This document shows, in pieces, positions 23,196 to 34,998 of a stretch of DNA of 64,000 bases (the first letter of the stretch is position 1; the number at the start of each line of letters is the position of its first letter). Origin of the DNA: Gnetum montanum (lineage: Eukaryota; Streptophyta; Gnetopsida; Gnetales; Gnetaceae); NCBI GenBank assembly GCA_015680685.1, contig MNCI01009664.1, positions 34,634 to 98,633 of the forward strand, read 5' to 3'. Both the position numbers and the translations under genes were made by a program. Under the pieces are notes generated by a model. It was given only the letters and a program-made list of their open reading frames with translations. It did not search any database and had not been told where the DNA came from.

Positions 23196-23347
23196 CACCA
23201 CTTTGAGGGATAGTAAGTTACTTGTTTCTTAAGTTCTAATGGATGAATCCACTTAAAATAGGTTAGGCCTTAACTCATCTACTACCCTTCTAGGATACCT
23301 AGCCTAACAAGATGAACAGTGAGCCTCTAGGTGATTATCCTTTTTTA
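23196..23347 (+). repeat. SINE-like copy 1 (tRNA-derived)
   Basis: Aligns along about 150 bp with 27411-27575: a promoter-like head (GGGATAGTAAGTTACTTG, TTCTTAAGT), then AGGTTAGG, ACTCATC, a polymorphic ACC CTTC/CCTC stretch, GATGA and the tail AGGTGATTATCC followed by T. The A and B boxes are decayed here but recognisable in copy 2. Confidence 0.5.
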
Positions 23348-23725
23348 GATTATTTAAAGATCTTCATACTAAGTATTACTTACTCCATAACATTCTCAGA
23401 TTATAGATATATTCATCTTGCAAATTATTAACTTTTATTTTAGAAGATGAATAATTTTATCTAATACCTTTTTTATAAGCTAGATTTGAATTATCAAATA
23501 AATTATAATATAAACTTTTATAGACTTATAGATCACAAAACAACCTTTCCAAAAAGTCCAAGATTAACTTAAAACTCATCTGAATCATGGAGATATTATA
23601 GTTTAAAATTCACAAAAAAATTTATTTTTGCACACTTAGGTTACCCAAATCATTCAATAAATAAAGCTAGTAAAAACAACAAAATAAAAAATATTTTGAA
23701 TCTTCTTACATCAAGAAACCAATAA

Positions 23726-23792
23726 TTAGCTCATTAATTGGCAAGGATTTATAAACAAGAGGTTAATAGTTTGAGTCACTCTTGAGGTACCT
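23726..23792 (+). repeat. tRNA-like (SINE head) fragment
   Basis: TTAGCTCATTAATTGGCAAGG resembles an RNA polymerase III A box, and GGTTAATAGTTTGAGTC is a possible B box about 35 bp later. No tRNA fold was verified. Confidence 0.35.
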
Positions 23793-24537
23793 TTATATTA
23801 TATTAAATGGAATTTTTACTTTAATATTGTATTAGCTAATGTTTTGGAGGTACATATGGTTATAAAGTTTCTCCTTCCTTGTGATATCTCATAAAATTGT
23901 ATTAAAAAAATGCTTCTCATAAATGGAGTAATAATAGCCATATTGATCCATATTTGAAATACTTATAAATATATGTTTTTGCATTAAAGATAAGTGCATC
24001 ATAATCATTACATAATAACCAAACTAAGGGAATTACCTATGCCTTTGAAATTATGAGAAAAATTAACTAAAACATAAATAAAAAGATATTTAAACATGTT
24101 CAACTTAATACTTGTAATCATATTTTTTCTTCTCATGATACTATCTTCATAGGACATAAGTTGGAAAAAAGGTACCTTTAAATTTTCCTATATTTTTGTT
24201 ATAGATAAATCAAAGTTCCATATTACCTTAGCATATAACAAAGAACAATGATTTAGTCCAAGTGGGATGTGGATTAATTTCTTTTCTTAAACATAAAAGT
24301 AATATTAATACCCTTGAAAGTAAAGATTAATGATTAGCCTTGCTACCTTTAACAAAGATTGAAGGACTTCTCTAAATTTTGTTGATATTGATCCCCTTAT
24401 CCTATCTATGATGGGTTGACTATTAAGGTACGTAGAAAGATTTGACAATGACATACTATGGTTAGATGCTACTTGATGCCATAGTTTTTAAATGTATATT
24501 TTTATAGTGCCTTGAGGTGACACATACCATTTCATAG

Positions 24538-24600
24538 CCCTTGGAATCAAACTTATGACTTGCATATCTTAAGTCGCATGCTCCAACCTATTACATAACT
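24538..24600 (-). repeat. tRNA-like (SINE head) fragment
   Basis: On the minus strand GGTTGGAGCATGCGACTTAAG is followed by GCAAGTCATAAGTTTGATTCC, a B-box-like end. It resembles the fragments at 56161-56225 and 56743-56815. Confidence 0.38.
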
Positions 24601-24723
24601 CTAATGAAATTTATATGAAAAATTTATTTTGTAAATAATTTAATTTAATTAATAAATTATATATAATAAATAAAATTTCATTATTTGAACTAAATTATTA
24701 CTTAACTTTACTAAGACTTTCTT

Positions 24724-24792
24724 GGAAATAGAACCAACCGTGACCTAGATTTTCTATATCAAGACTCCTATCACTAAGGTAACATCTTATCA
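24724..24792 (-). repeat. tRNA-like (SINE head) fragment
   Basis: On the minus strand GATGTTACCTTAGTGATAGG (A-box-like) is followed by GGTCACGGTTGGTTCTATTT (B-box region). It aligns with the minus-strand copy at 56743-56815. Confidence 0.38.
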
Positions 24793-25024
24793 TAAAAGAA
24801 AGCTTCCTAGTATTTAAAGTCATAATTACAAATAAAAAATGAATAATAAAGTTTGGAAGAGAATCAAATTAAATTTTATGCATAAGAAATAAAATATGAT
24901 GGGTTAGATTATGGGAAATGGAAATAGAAATTCTTAATTATGTGCTTTTGAGACCACAAAAAGTCTATAGGATACTAGAAAAAATTTACAAGGGTTTGAT
25001 ATGATTATGATGGGTTTTTAATGC

Positions 25025-25347
25025 TTTATTAAGAAAATAATCCAAAGTTGATACATCAATTTCAAAAAAGTAACAAAGTTTTTTCTTGAATATGATAAGT
25101 CTTAGTGCATTAAAGAAATAACAACTTAGAAAGATACCCTCTTCATTTTCCACTTCTCATGTATATAAAATTTATAGATGTGTTTNATTTATTAAGAAAA
25201 TAATCCAAAGTTGATACATCAATTTCAAAAAAGTAACAAAGTTTTTTCTTGAATATGATAAGTCTTAGTGCATTAAAGAAATAACAACTTAGAAAGATAC
25301 CCTCTTCATTTTCCACTTCTCATGTATATAAAATTTATAGATGTGTT
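25025..25347. other. Probable assembly artefact: direct duplicate across a single N
   Basis: 25025-25184 is repeated as 25188-25347, with an N at 25186 between. Identity appears complete by eye. Two overlapping contig ends left unmerged explain this better than a recent tandem duplication. Confidence 0.8.
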
Positions 25348-26061
25348 GTTGTCTTTGGAGATTGATCCATCTCTCTACTTTAATAAATAGATAATGAGAT
25401 CCTAGAGGAGCACATGTGATTGTCATCTTACTTTGTTTGGAAAAAGCATTAGATAAATAAGTAGGTATTTTTGTGAAGGATAATCCTTTGTTATATTACT
25501 AATGAAATTATTTTTTTTCTTTTTTTCATATGGTTGTTTTCACATGTGCTTCAACCTTTTATTTGATCTTTGTTTTAAGATCCTTAAAGCTTAAATTTAA
25601 ATTTTGATTTTCAATATTTCATTTTTGAAACCATTTTTTCTCATCATTGAACCATCTTTTTTCTTAAGTGGTCTTATAAACTTATATGGAAAAATGAACA
25701 CAACACCTATGAGGCACCTTTTTATAAAACTATATAAACTTTTTAAGAGCATCAATTTTTATAGGTAGGATATTTATATTTGCTAATAAAACATCATATG
25801 GAGTTTGGACCTTTACTTGAAATTTGTACAACAAAAAATATTCTTAGACATATTCCAAGTATTTCCATTATGTTGCAAGTAAATTCAATTCCTAAATTTT
25901 ACAACTATATAATAGAACTAACTAAAGAAATTGATTATACATTTACTTACAAACATCCCATGCATAAATCTGTTTTTGTGCACATTTACAATGAATGTAG
26001 ACTATCTGAAACCTTCTAAGCAATACAATCTTGCTTAGAATATTTATGTGAAACTAAGATA

Positions 26062-26860
26062 CTAAATACTTATATGAGGAGATAATTTAAATTTTTTAAA
26101 CCTAAGATAAAAATCATCTACAAAAGATCTTATATCACAAACCATGATTTTGATTTTGCTAATATTTACTTTCATCTCTAAGATAATACAAAAATCATCT
26201 AAAATTTGAAGCATATACTTCATTTGAACTTTAACTTTCGCTATAAGAACTACATCATCAACTATCATTAAAATTTTCACAAGAAAAATTCCAACTTTAA
26301 TAGATTCCAATACAATAGAGTACATCCATTGTTCTAGTTTGTTAATTAAGATATTAAATAAAGTGTATAAAATTGTACATCTTTGTTAAACCCTATTATT
26401 ATTATTTAGAATAATTTTCTCCTTTGTGTTATTATTCAAGAACAAAATTTATACTAAACTATAAAACTTTTGAATAGCAAATATAAGTTTTGTATGAGTA
26501 TTAATATCCTTCAACTACTTTCACAATTTATATTGAATAACATAGTCATAAGCTTTGGAAAAATCCACAAAGCAAAGATAAACTTTATTAGATGGTCCTT
26601 TAGCATGGTTTATATAATACCTTAATGTAACCAAGTAATTCACTATTGAGTGATATTGCTTAAAACCTACATATGCAGTTGCTCAAACATTATTTAATTT
26701 TTCTCAACTACTAAGCCTTCTCTAAATTATATTTCATATAATTTTTCAATAATATGGTTGATCATAATGATCCTATAGTTGTTAAGGTTACTTTTATCAC
26801 TTTTTAAAAATAACATTACTACTCTAGTAATGCACGAGGCCTCAAAGCTAGTTAAGCAAA
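26062..26860 (-). pseudogene. LINE (L1-like) reverse transcriptase fragment
   Basis: Minus-strand reading gives, in order, SDKSNLNNYRIIMINHIIEK, then HAKGPSNK, CFVDFSKAYDYVIQYKL, CTILYTLFNILINKLEQW, the catalytic block MIVDDVVLIAKVKVQMKYML (YADD has become IVDD) and LDDFCIILEMKVNISKIKI. This is the order of non-LTR reverse transcriptases. Several stops lie within. Endonuclease, ORF1 and a poly(A) tail were not recognised, so it is a truncated, old copy. Confidence 0.85.
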
Positions 26861-27410
26861 ACTAGCTTCTATCTCAACCTAAGTGATATATAAAGAGGCC
26901 TAATAGATGAATTTAATACAAACAACCTATTCATGTTTACAGAAAACTCTAAAAAATTTAGTGATTATTGAAAAATTGAAATTCTAAGTTTTTTTTTGGT
27001 GAAAAATATGTCAAATTGCCTTAGGATTCTTCTTAATCATATTAAGGAGTTTTGTCTAATGCTCTTTAATTAAGTTTCTTCTTCTTTTTCACCAAATAAG
27101 ATTCATGTTACTTTAATGACCTATAGATCATTATTAGTTTTTTTTTAACTTACAATCAATCTTATTTACACTAAGTGTTAAGGCACTAGTTTTCTTTCCT
27201 ACCTTTTGATAATGATATCACATTAGAAGAAACCATATCTGGAACTTTTATAATGTTCTTCTAGCCTTCATTGTAAGTCCAAAGTTTATTGCCTTACTTT
27301 CTATATTATTATTGTTGATTATTCATTAATTAGGAATTATATATTTTTTCCTCACCTCGAGGTCTTGCATATCCTTTTAATATTGAAAATGATACAATGA
27401 TACAAGATAA

Positions 27411-27575
27411 ACCATCATTTGGACTAATGATAAGATGCTCATTTCTTAAGTCAAAGATCTAGGTTTGAGCCTAGGTGTAGCTACTTGAAGAGGTTAGGTT
27501 TACACTCATCCATCAACCCTCATAGGACCCCACTTAGTAGGATGAGCACAATGGCTTCAGGTGATGATCCTTTTT
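27411..27575 (+). repeat. SINE-like copy 2 (tRNA-derived)
   Basis: GGACTAATGATAAGATGCTC resembles an A box, and AGGTTTGAGCCTAGG (about 27460-27474) a B box (GGTTCGAnnCC). The body then matches copy 1 at 23196-23347 to the end AGGTGATGATCC plus a short T run. No target duplication was identified. Confidence 0.55.
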
Positions 27576-27663
27576 ATATAATGATATAATGATTTAAGCA
27601 ATCTATCACTAATAGAAAATTTAGAAATTATGTCCAAATTATCATGACTAAGAACAAGTATGT

Positions 27664-28471
27664 TGATGAGCGACGAGGTATCCCTACGCTCAACCATATG
27701 AATACAAGCTTACACGCATGATCCAGTCGAATTTCAAGGACTAAGTGCTTATGTGCCTTTGTGGAACAAGAATGGGTTAGTCAATCATTTTCTTCCCAAG
27801 CTTACTTGTATAGCATGATTGTATGGTTAAGTAAACTTGAGATACATGATTTTTATAGTTTTTAAGTTTTTATGCCCTAGTGCTACAAAGGGAGGAGAGA
27901 GATAACTAAGTAGCTAATTTTAATTTAAATACTTAACTATGCTTTAACTAGCCCTAACACCAACATTCGTTCTCACTTACCGTACACATCCTAAACTAGT
28001 GCAACACTACTGGGATTACCAAACGCTAACCGTTACTAGATTACTAAGTGTTACACGCATGCTTGAAGTGATCGTACTTTGTGTGCTTACTTAGAAGAGT
28101 TGTAGGGTGAGAGAGAGAACATAAATTAACTAAGAAAATCATTAATTAATAGTAATTAACATTAATTCATCTATTATGAATGCTACAAGGTTTATCACAA
28201 AGTTTGTCTTTATTTCCATACACAAGGTGTGCTCAAGTACACAATGCTCGAATAAAGATCCATTCACTTTATGACTCTTGCTACGGGCACTCAGAAATAA
28301 TTCTATCTAGGAAAGAGAAAAAGGTAAGAGTTTGGGTAAGGGACTAAGACTAACTATGCAAACCAAGTGCACCCACCTCTTATTTATAGGCAATGAGGCA
28401 GGCCTCAATATCGCATACACGATATCATGTGGAAGGCTCTGATATTGCGTACCCAATATCACAGCTCATCA
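27664..28471 (-). repeat. Solo LTR of the element A subfamily (808 bp)
   Basis: Full-length LTR with ends TGATGA...TCATCA, flanked by perfect TATGT on both sides (27659-27663 and 28472-28476) and with no internal region. It matches element A's LTR, including GATATC-type hexamers at 28455, 28441, 28421 and 28407 (steps 14, 20, 14) and TATAAATA complementary to 28381-28388. Solo LTRs arise by recombination between the two LTRs of one element. Confidence 0.92.
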
Positions 28472-28912
28472 TATGTTAATGACTAATTTTCTTTGAAAAC
28501 CTTCAAAAGTATATACCATAGAATTTGAATATTTGGAAATACCTTTGAGAATTAATAGATCAAAATATTTTTCTAAATAAATTAATTCTGTACTAAATTT
28601 ATTTCTACAATTATGAGGAGAAACACATGTATTCATCATAAACTAAACACTTCAAATTTTCTTCATGTGGGTGACATCTTATTCTTGAATTCCATGACCA
28701 ATATCAAATACATGTAACATTCGATGTTATGTGTAATGCATGTGATAGGAAAAATGTTGAAGAAAATAAAAAGAAATTTTATTAATGTCAGAATAATCTA
28801 TCTAGGTCATGCTTTGAGAGTTCCTTGGGGTTATCTTCCTTTAGCATCTATCCCTTAAAGACAATCCATCACTACTACCATGGTTAGGCCTATACCCTAT
28901 CAGAAGGACTTA
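28472..28912. other. Intergenic, nothing recognised
   Basis: AT-rich sequence between the solo LTR and element D. No frame, repeat or RNA feature is supported. Confidence 0.5.
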
Positions 28913-28917
28913 CTAGT

Positions 28918-29830
28918 TGATGAGCAGCAAGTATACCCTATGTCCAATCATATGAATCACTAGCATTCACTCAGCAATTCAATCGAATCCCATAGACTTT
29001 AGCTCTCTAAGCACACTAGTTTCTAGGAGGTGAATCTAACTGTTGCAATCATTGTCTTTCCAATTCCACTTATGAAGTGCAAGTGTATGGTTAAGTGTAA
29101 CTGAGGCATCTAGTTTTTATCATTTTTTCTTTTGTGGTTAATTGTATCATTTTGTCTTCCCAATGCCACTTGTGAAGTGCAAGTGCTAAAAACAAAGTAA
29201 ATTTAATATGTAATTAATCTAGTTAATCTAGTAACCCAATAACACTTAACTAATCCTAACATGGACATCTATTCCCACTTTCTATGCACATCCTGAACAC
29301 ATTATAGCACCACTAGGTTAAGCATTAAGTGCTATTGGGATTACCAAGTGTTAAATTTATGCTTGAAGTGTTCATGCTTATGTTTGCTATTTAGCCAATG
29401 CTAATTACTTAGTTAAAATTCATTAAAGTAAATTGCATGAACAGTAAATGCATAAGGAAATAATTAATTTATTCCAACTGTTGTAAGGTTTGATTATCAA
29501 AGCTCATCTTTATTGTCATTCACACTGAGGTGCTCAGGTACATCAGTGCCTAAATAGAGATCTATACACTTATTTGTCCTCTACTACGAGTACTTAGAAA
29601 ATATTCTAACTTCTGAAGGAAAAAATTGTAAGAGTTTTACAACAGCTACTAAAAGATTACCATAAATGCAATGGGTAGGTGCACATTTACAGGCAAAAAT
29701 AGGGGGCCACATCAATGGGTACATGTCAATATGGCAAACCCCACATCAATGGGATCATGTCAATGGGATCCCATTGATGGGGTTGCATCAACAACATCCC
29801 ATCAACACAACCCAATAACATGACTCATCA
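28918..29830 (-). repeat. Element D 3' LTR (913 bp)
   Basis: Preceded on the minus strand by TTGTGGGGTTA (complement of 29831-29841), the polypurine-like tract. It is longer than the 5' LTR because a segment of about 60 bp containing CTTATGAAGTGCAAGTG is present twice (near 29080 and 29170). Phased hexamers start at 29802, 29788, 29774, 29760, 29746, 29726 and 29712 (one 20-bp step, the rest 14). The TATA position is decayed to GTAAATGT (near 29684-29691). Confidence 0.9.
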
Positions 29831-30064
29831 TAACCCCACAACTCAATGAAAACTCATCATTGAGTTCTTTGCAAAAGTTTGAAAAGATATGGAATTATTA
29901 ACTAACTACAAATACACAAAATAAACATAATAAAAACTAAGGTTCCAACTGTATGAATTTACAATTATTACCAAAAAAATTGGTGTTGTTGACAACAAAA
30001 TTGAACACTAAGATAGAAAATGACAATCATAACTCCTCATGTGACTAGAAGATGATGAAGACAA

Positions 30065-32860
30065 TTAGATAGTCCCAAGCAATGGATGTTCTTGAGGCTC
30101 CAAACGACCTTCTCCTGCTTCAAACACATGCGATTGTTGAGGTGGTTGTTGTGGTTATCTTTCTACAGCTACAACTACTGATGGAAGATGAAAGGAATCC
30201 AACAATGCCTTCATCTTCTCCTCCTTACATCATGGATCATTCACAATCCATGCTACTTCAGCAATGTGGGCTCAACTGGAAACACAAATAGGGCATTGTA
30301 GGAAATAGCTCCTTCACATTGGCAAACCAGGAAACAAACTATTTGCATTCGATATTGAATGCCCTGAGTGCATTTTTCAACTCCTTATAATCATTTTATC
30401 TTTTGGCTAGGTTCTTAGCAATTTATCTCTAATTTATGAATCGATCCTTAAGAACATTGAGTTTAGCATTTGCAACCTCAAACTTCTAGTTAGTTTCTTT
30501 ATGGGTTTTGAACTCTACCTTGTATAACAAGTACAAGTTTTCCACCTACTTCTCCAACACTGAGCATGGCCTTCTAATAGTTAGTATTGCTAGGTTTGTG
30601 TACTAGAGGTTGGCAAGCTTCATATATTTAGTCATTTCCTTGATCTGTAGCTCCTTCATGCAAATTTTAACTTTATTGTATTTGTATAGCCCATCAAAGA
30701 TAGGCTACCAAACATTGCCTCCTTACTAGAGCTACTACAAGGCCTCATTGACCATTGCCTTTGCTAATTGGATGTGTTTCTCATTCAGCTTCTTCTACAA
30801 GCCAACCTAGTCCTTGTAATGATTTTTTACCCTTTCGAGGTTAAGGGCCTCATTCTTTTAGGTGATAATTTCGATAGCATATCTCTAGCATAAGGCATGG
30901 ACCTCCTCCATCAAGAGGTTCTTGGTCTTTACTGCCAACCTCCTTAGTTCTATGTTCAACTTGGCAAGCTACTCCTACTATTGTTGAATAAATTTTAGAC
31001 ATCTGTTATTTCTACACATCAACATTTCATAGGCAATGATTTTCTACAGTTAGGGCCTCATTCTCCTAATGGGTCTAGACCAAGCCCTTCTTAATGTTGT
31101 GTGTTATGGCATCAATTAAGGACTAGTCAAAGGTTGCCAACTCCTTGGCTTACTCAACCTCTTTGAGTTTGGCCTGAAGCTATCGAAAAGCTTCATCTCA
31201 TGTAATTTCTTAACTAAGTAATGTAGGATCAATGAGACATGCTCTTAGTTCGACAACTTCCATAGCCAAGCATCAATTTTCTACTCTAGTTGTTTCATGT
31301 TGCCCCTCCATGATGATGCATTTGTCCTTTGCCTCAAGTAGCTCTAACTAGGTAGCAGTGATGATGTTCAAAAGATCAAAAACATCTAAAATTAGTTGTC
31401 CAATTCCCACCAGTCAGTCCAATAATTCCTTATGCTGGGTTGCACTTAATATTCTGCTAATAGTGCCTATAGACATCTACACATCTCTGGGTGCAGAAAT
31501 GTCTAATACAGATGTCATAGGCACATTGAGTGCTTTGGCCACTTTGCTAGCAACCACTTTGGCCATCGTCTCTTACCCATGGTGTTGGATCACCAAGACA
31601 GTTTCCCCTTCACCCTCCTCTAGATGCACCAAAAAAGTAGCAGTATTCCTAGAGATGTCTAGGAATTGTTACTATTTCAAGAAAGACATCGTTAGCTCTC
31701 GGGTGCTTGGATTTAACCTTGGATGTACCTGCATGCATTGGGTAGAGAAAATTGGTGTCCCACCCTCCATCTAGCATATGGTTCAGGCCATTTCATTGAG
31801 GTTGCTCATGGCTAGTCTATATACAAAAGGGTCACCACCACTTATTCCTACTTATTACTATTGCTATTGTAAGAGCTACTTTCAGAGTTGTTGCTCCTCT
31901 TCTTGAACAACCTTCATAGGCACTATGTCCTTCATCATCTCTACCCAAGAAGTGGCTAGAGTAAGATTGACTGTGTCATTAGTGTAGCAGGCTATCCCTC
32001 CCCTTTTGCACAATTTTCTAGATGAGGCACGAAAAGAGGAGTGCCTTCCTTCCATGTTTGTTCTCCTTGAAGCATTTTTCTATCTCTAGATATATTAATT
32101 AGTGAAGGTTTACAAGGAATCTTTTGCTTAGAGTGGTACATGCACAAGCAGAGAAGGTAGTGACTTTGCTAGACCTCACCATTGGATTGAGGTGAAAGGC
32201 TGCAATTTTAAAATATGCTTATTCCTCCATGGTGAGTGCATCAAACTCCTTGTGGTCCACTCCATAGCAGCATTTTGTCCATTCTTTTTTGGTGCTTGGA
32301 TCTACCTATGTTAAAATTTTAGCTAGATTGGCCCTAGTTTTAGGCAACCCAAGGGCCTTAAAGGTTGCTTTCATTGAGTAGAACACAAATATGTCCTTGA
32401 TTTTGACTATGGAACTGACCTGCCTATTGTTCTGAAAAAAAAGGTATGTATCTTCCATGTACCACTCCCTGCTAAAAGTGATGATGGGCCACATGGAAGA
32501 GTTTTGCAATTAAAATTTGACTTCTAGAGAAGAAAACTCCAAGAAGGATCCAAAGTTCAGCTCCTAAAGCACAGATTTCCAAACCTCCTTAGATGCAATT
32601 TGCTTGAGGCAAGCCTCCATTAAGGTGACCTCAAGGTTTGATCTTGGATCTAATGCCTTATCTTGGTGAGATTGTTCTATCATGGCCACTTTAGGAATCT
32701 ATATGATAGATTCCACTTTGGGATCCTCCTGAAGAGATCTTATTGCATGGGTTTTTGCTTCTTGCTCCTAAGGCTATTCATGATCCCTTTCAATTCTTGG
32801 CCATTTATCCCTCAGTTGAGATAGTCCCTCCTCCTACGAGTGCTTTCCTTTTTGTGTCAT
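30065..32860 (-). pseudogene. Accessory 3' frame of element D
   Basis: Homologous along its length to 43179-45970 of element C, in the same frame across many broken codons. Start by comparison at the ATG complementary to 32858-32860 (MTQKGKHS). A conserved block at 32306-32509 reads NSSMWPIITFSREWYM and then KIKDIFVFYSMKATFKALGL. Farther on, Lys/Glu-rich stretches (such as YKDWVGL and KKLNEKHIQLAKAMVNE) suggest coiled coil, and the end is Gln/Pro-rich (PQQPPQQSH). No signal peptide or membrane span was seen, so an envelope-like role is not supported. The N-terminal half recalls the domain annotated in plants as a putative plant transposon protein, recognised only from motif layout. Confidence 0.75.
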
Positions 32861-33297
32861 CTATGGTCACAACATAACCAAGGATTATCATGTGATGTGT
32901 AATTTATAATATTTATGTACCTTATCTCATTGGGCAATTACACTTTGGCTAAGTTATGATCATGGTAGGTTGATTATTTTAATATTATTTGATTTAAAAA
33001 GTCACTAGAGTTTGTTGGAAGGGTTTAACTTTCATAAATTGATGTTTTTAATGTTAGTTTATTAGTTAAACCTTTGTGGAAGTTAGAAAAATTTCAAAAA
33101 AAAAAATTCTCAAAAACCTAAGGTTTATGGCCACCACAATGAAGAGCTTACCTTCAATAGCTGCAGGACTAAATAATAAGGTTAATTGAAAAAATAGTTT
33201 GGAAGTTATGGCTCTTGGAACGTTCTGGGCTCTGAAAAATTCAAAAACTTCCCTCTTGTTTGATCACAAATGTGAAAAGATGCTAAGTGTCGTAGCC

Positions 33298-33341
33298 TAT
33301 TTATAGGATTTTTATGTTGCGTCAATGAGATCCAATCAATG
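33298..33341 (-). promoter_or_regulatory. Internal promoter upstream of the element D accessory frame
   Basis: TATAAATA is complementary to 33298-33305, about 440 bp before the accessory start. TCAATG hexamers at 33322 and 33336 are 14 bp apart, with the nearer centre 23 bp from the TATA. Element C has the same arrangement at the aligned place. Confidence 0.55.
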
Positions 33342-33986
33342 GGGTCTATGGCCAAAATTTTTTGCATTAAATATAATGATGAAAGAAAGGAGTTTAAGTG
33401 TGTAATGAATCTTGTTGGAGACCTAGAAATGCTGTAAAGATGATGAAACAATGGAAGAGGGCTAGATTATGCATAAAAAGGAGTTTAAAATGGAAAAAGA
33501 ATTTGAAAGGAAAAGTGCCATTAAGGAGCACATAATTAGATGTAATCGATGGGGAATGTTGAAGGATTTAAATGCACAAATTCCTAAGGATAAGAAACTT
33601 AACTAGTGCAACCAAGAGGTATGTGAGTGGGTCCTCTCCACAGCAAGCTCATTCCCTTGATGCCCCTGGATGCCTTCAAGCCAAGGAGTCCATGGATCCC
33701 ATGGGCAATTAATGGTTATAGAAAGTTAAGGACTAAATCCTATAAGAATCTACCTAAGAATTTTGACATATCAAACTAAGATATTAAACAAAACCATGAA
33801 AAATTGGCATTGAGGTGGATTATGGGAAGCAAAGATGGATGAGAGAAAAGGTGAAATGGAGTCTCGAATCATGGTCACATAGACTCCCTTATGGATTTTG
33901 TGATTAAATGATCCAATAAAGTCCATCTTTAGTCCAGATCAAAACCAACCACTTCCAATGACTTCACATCGATACTCTAAGACTAG
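33342..33986 (-). other. Element D post-integrase spacer, distal part
   Basis: Non-coding. It aligns in reverse with element C 42020-42600 and continues on the far side of element C at 47019. Confidence 0.75.
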
Positions 33987-34837
33987 TGATGAGTTTGGGT
34001 CCTATCAACATGACCACATCCACGTGGTATTTGATGTGTTGATGTGGCCTCATCAACATAATGTCTATTTTTTCCTATAAATACACACTCACTTGCTATT
34101 TTTATGGCATCTTTTATCATAGTTGTAGCTGAACTTTTGTAATTTTGTCATTTGAAAGTTAAAATATTTTTCTAAGTGCCCACAGTAGGAGTCAAAGAGT
34201 GTACAGATCTTTATTCAAGAATTGTTGTACCTAAGCATGGTAGTGTGTGCAATAATAAAGATAAGCTTTTTTATAAACCTTGAAGCACTTTGAAATAGAT
34301 TAATTGTTTATTTATGCATTTAATTTTTTATGCAATTTCCTTTAATGGTTTAAGTAATTAAGTTAAATTAAGTTATATTAAATAGCAATTAATTGAGCAC
34401 ATAAGTACAGCCACTTGGATCATATGCTTAGCACTTGGTAACCCTAGTAACGCTTAACATTTGGTAATCTAGTAGCGTTAAATGTATTGAGGATGTGTAT
34501 GGAAAGTGGGAATGGATGCTTATGTTAGGATTAGTTAGGTGTAGTTAGTTAGACTAAATTAGTAATTTAATTATTTTATTTTTATTAATTATTCTTTATC
34601 CTTATGCAATTTAAAACACAAAACATAAAAATGATAAAAATCATATGCCTCAATTGCACTTAACCATACCTTTGCATTTCAAAAGTGTAATTGAAAAGAC
34701 AACAATTACAACTATTAGTTTTACCTCCTAGAGACTAGTATACTTAGAAGGCTATGATTCAATAAAATTCAACTAAATCATGCGTGAATGCTTAATGATT
34801 TGTATGGTTGGGTATAGGGTCCACTTCCCACTCATCA
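33987..34837 (+). repeat. Element C 5' LTR (851 bp)
   Basis: Starts TGATGAGTTTGGGTCC and ends CTCATCA before the primer site. Relative to the 3' copy it has fewer U3 repeat units but keeps about 155 bp in the middle (near 34275-34425) that the 3' copy lacks. AATAATAAAGATAAGC near 34252 is the likely polyadenylation signal region. Confidence 0.9.
34005..34083 (+). promoter_or_regulatory. Element C 5' U3: phased lattice and TATA
   Basis: TCAACA-type hexamers at 34005, 34019 (decayed to TCCACG), 34039 (TTGATG) and 34053 give steps 14, 20, 14. TATAAATA at 34076-34083 lies 24 bp from the last, centre to centre. Confidence 0.7.
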
Positions 34838-34856
34838 TTGGCACCATTGTCAAGGA
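34838..34856 (+). other. Primer-binding site of element C
   Basis: TTGGCACCATTGTCAAGGA follows the LTR directly. It is the best preserved of the tRNA-Asp type sites here. Confidence 0.8.
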
Positions 34857-34998
34857 CTTGTAGTTTGATATGTGCATTGTCTAGGACCTAGTGAATATTA
34901 TTTAAGATCATTGGAATGAACCCTAAGGTCACAATCATTCAAAAAATTAATAATTATAATTATAATTTAAGCACACTAAATTTTTTCTCTCATCAAAA

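Larger units (their letters stand above)
23148..27663. other. Decayed intergenic DNA
   Basis: AT-rich and without a gene. It holds two SINE-like copies, several tRNA-like fragments, a LINE reverse-transcriptase fragment and an assembly duplication, each listed separately. A frame at 25780-26019 shows no family features. Confidence 0.6.

Noticed and set aside
31358-31774. Plus-strand open frame of 138 codons
   Set aside because: Antisense to the accessory frame of element D, which is supported by homology to element C.
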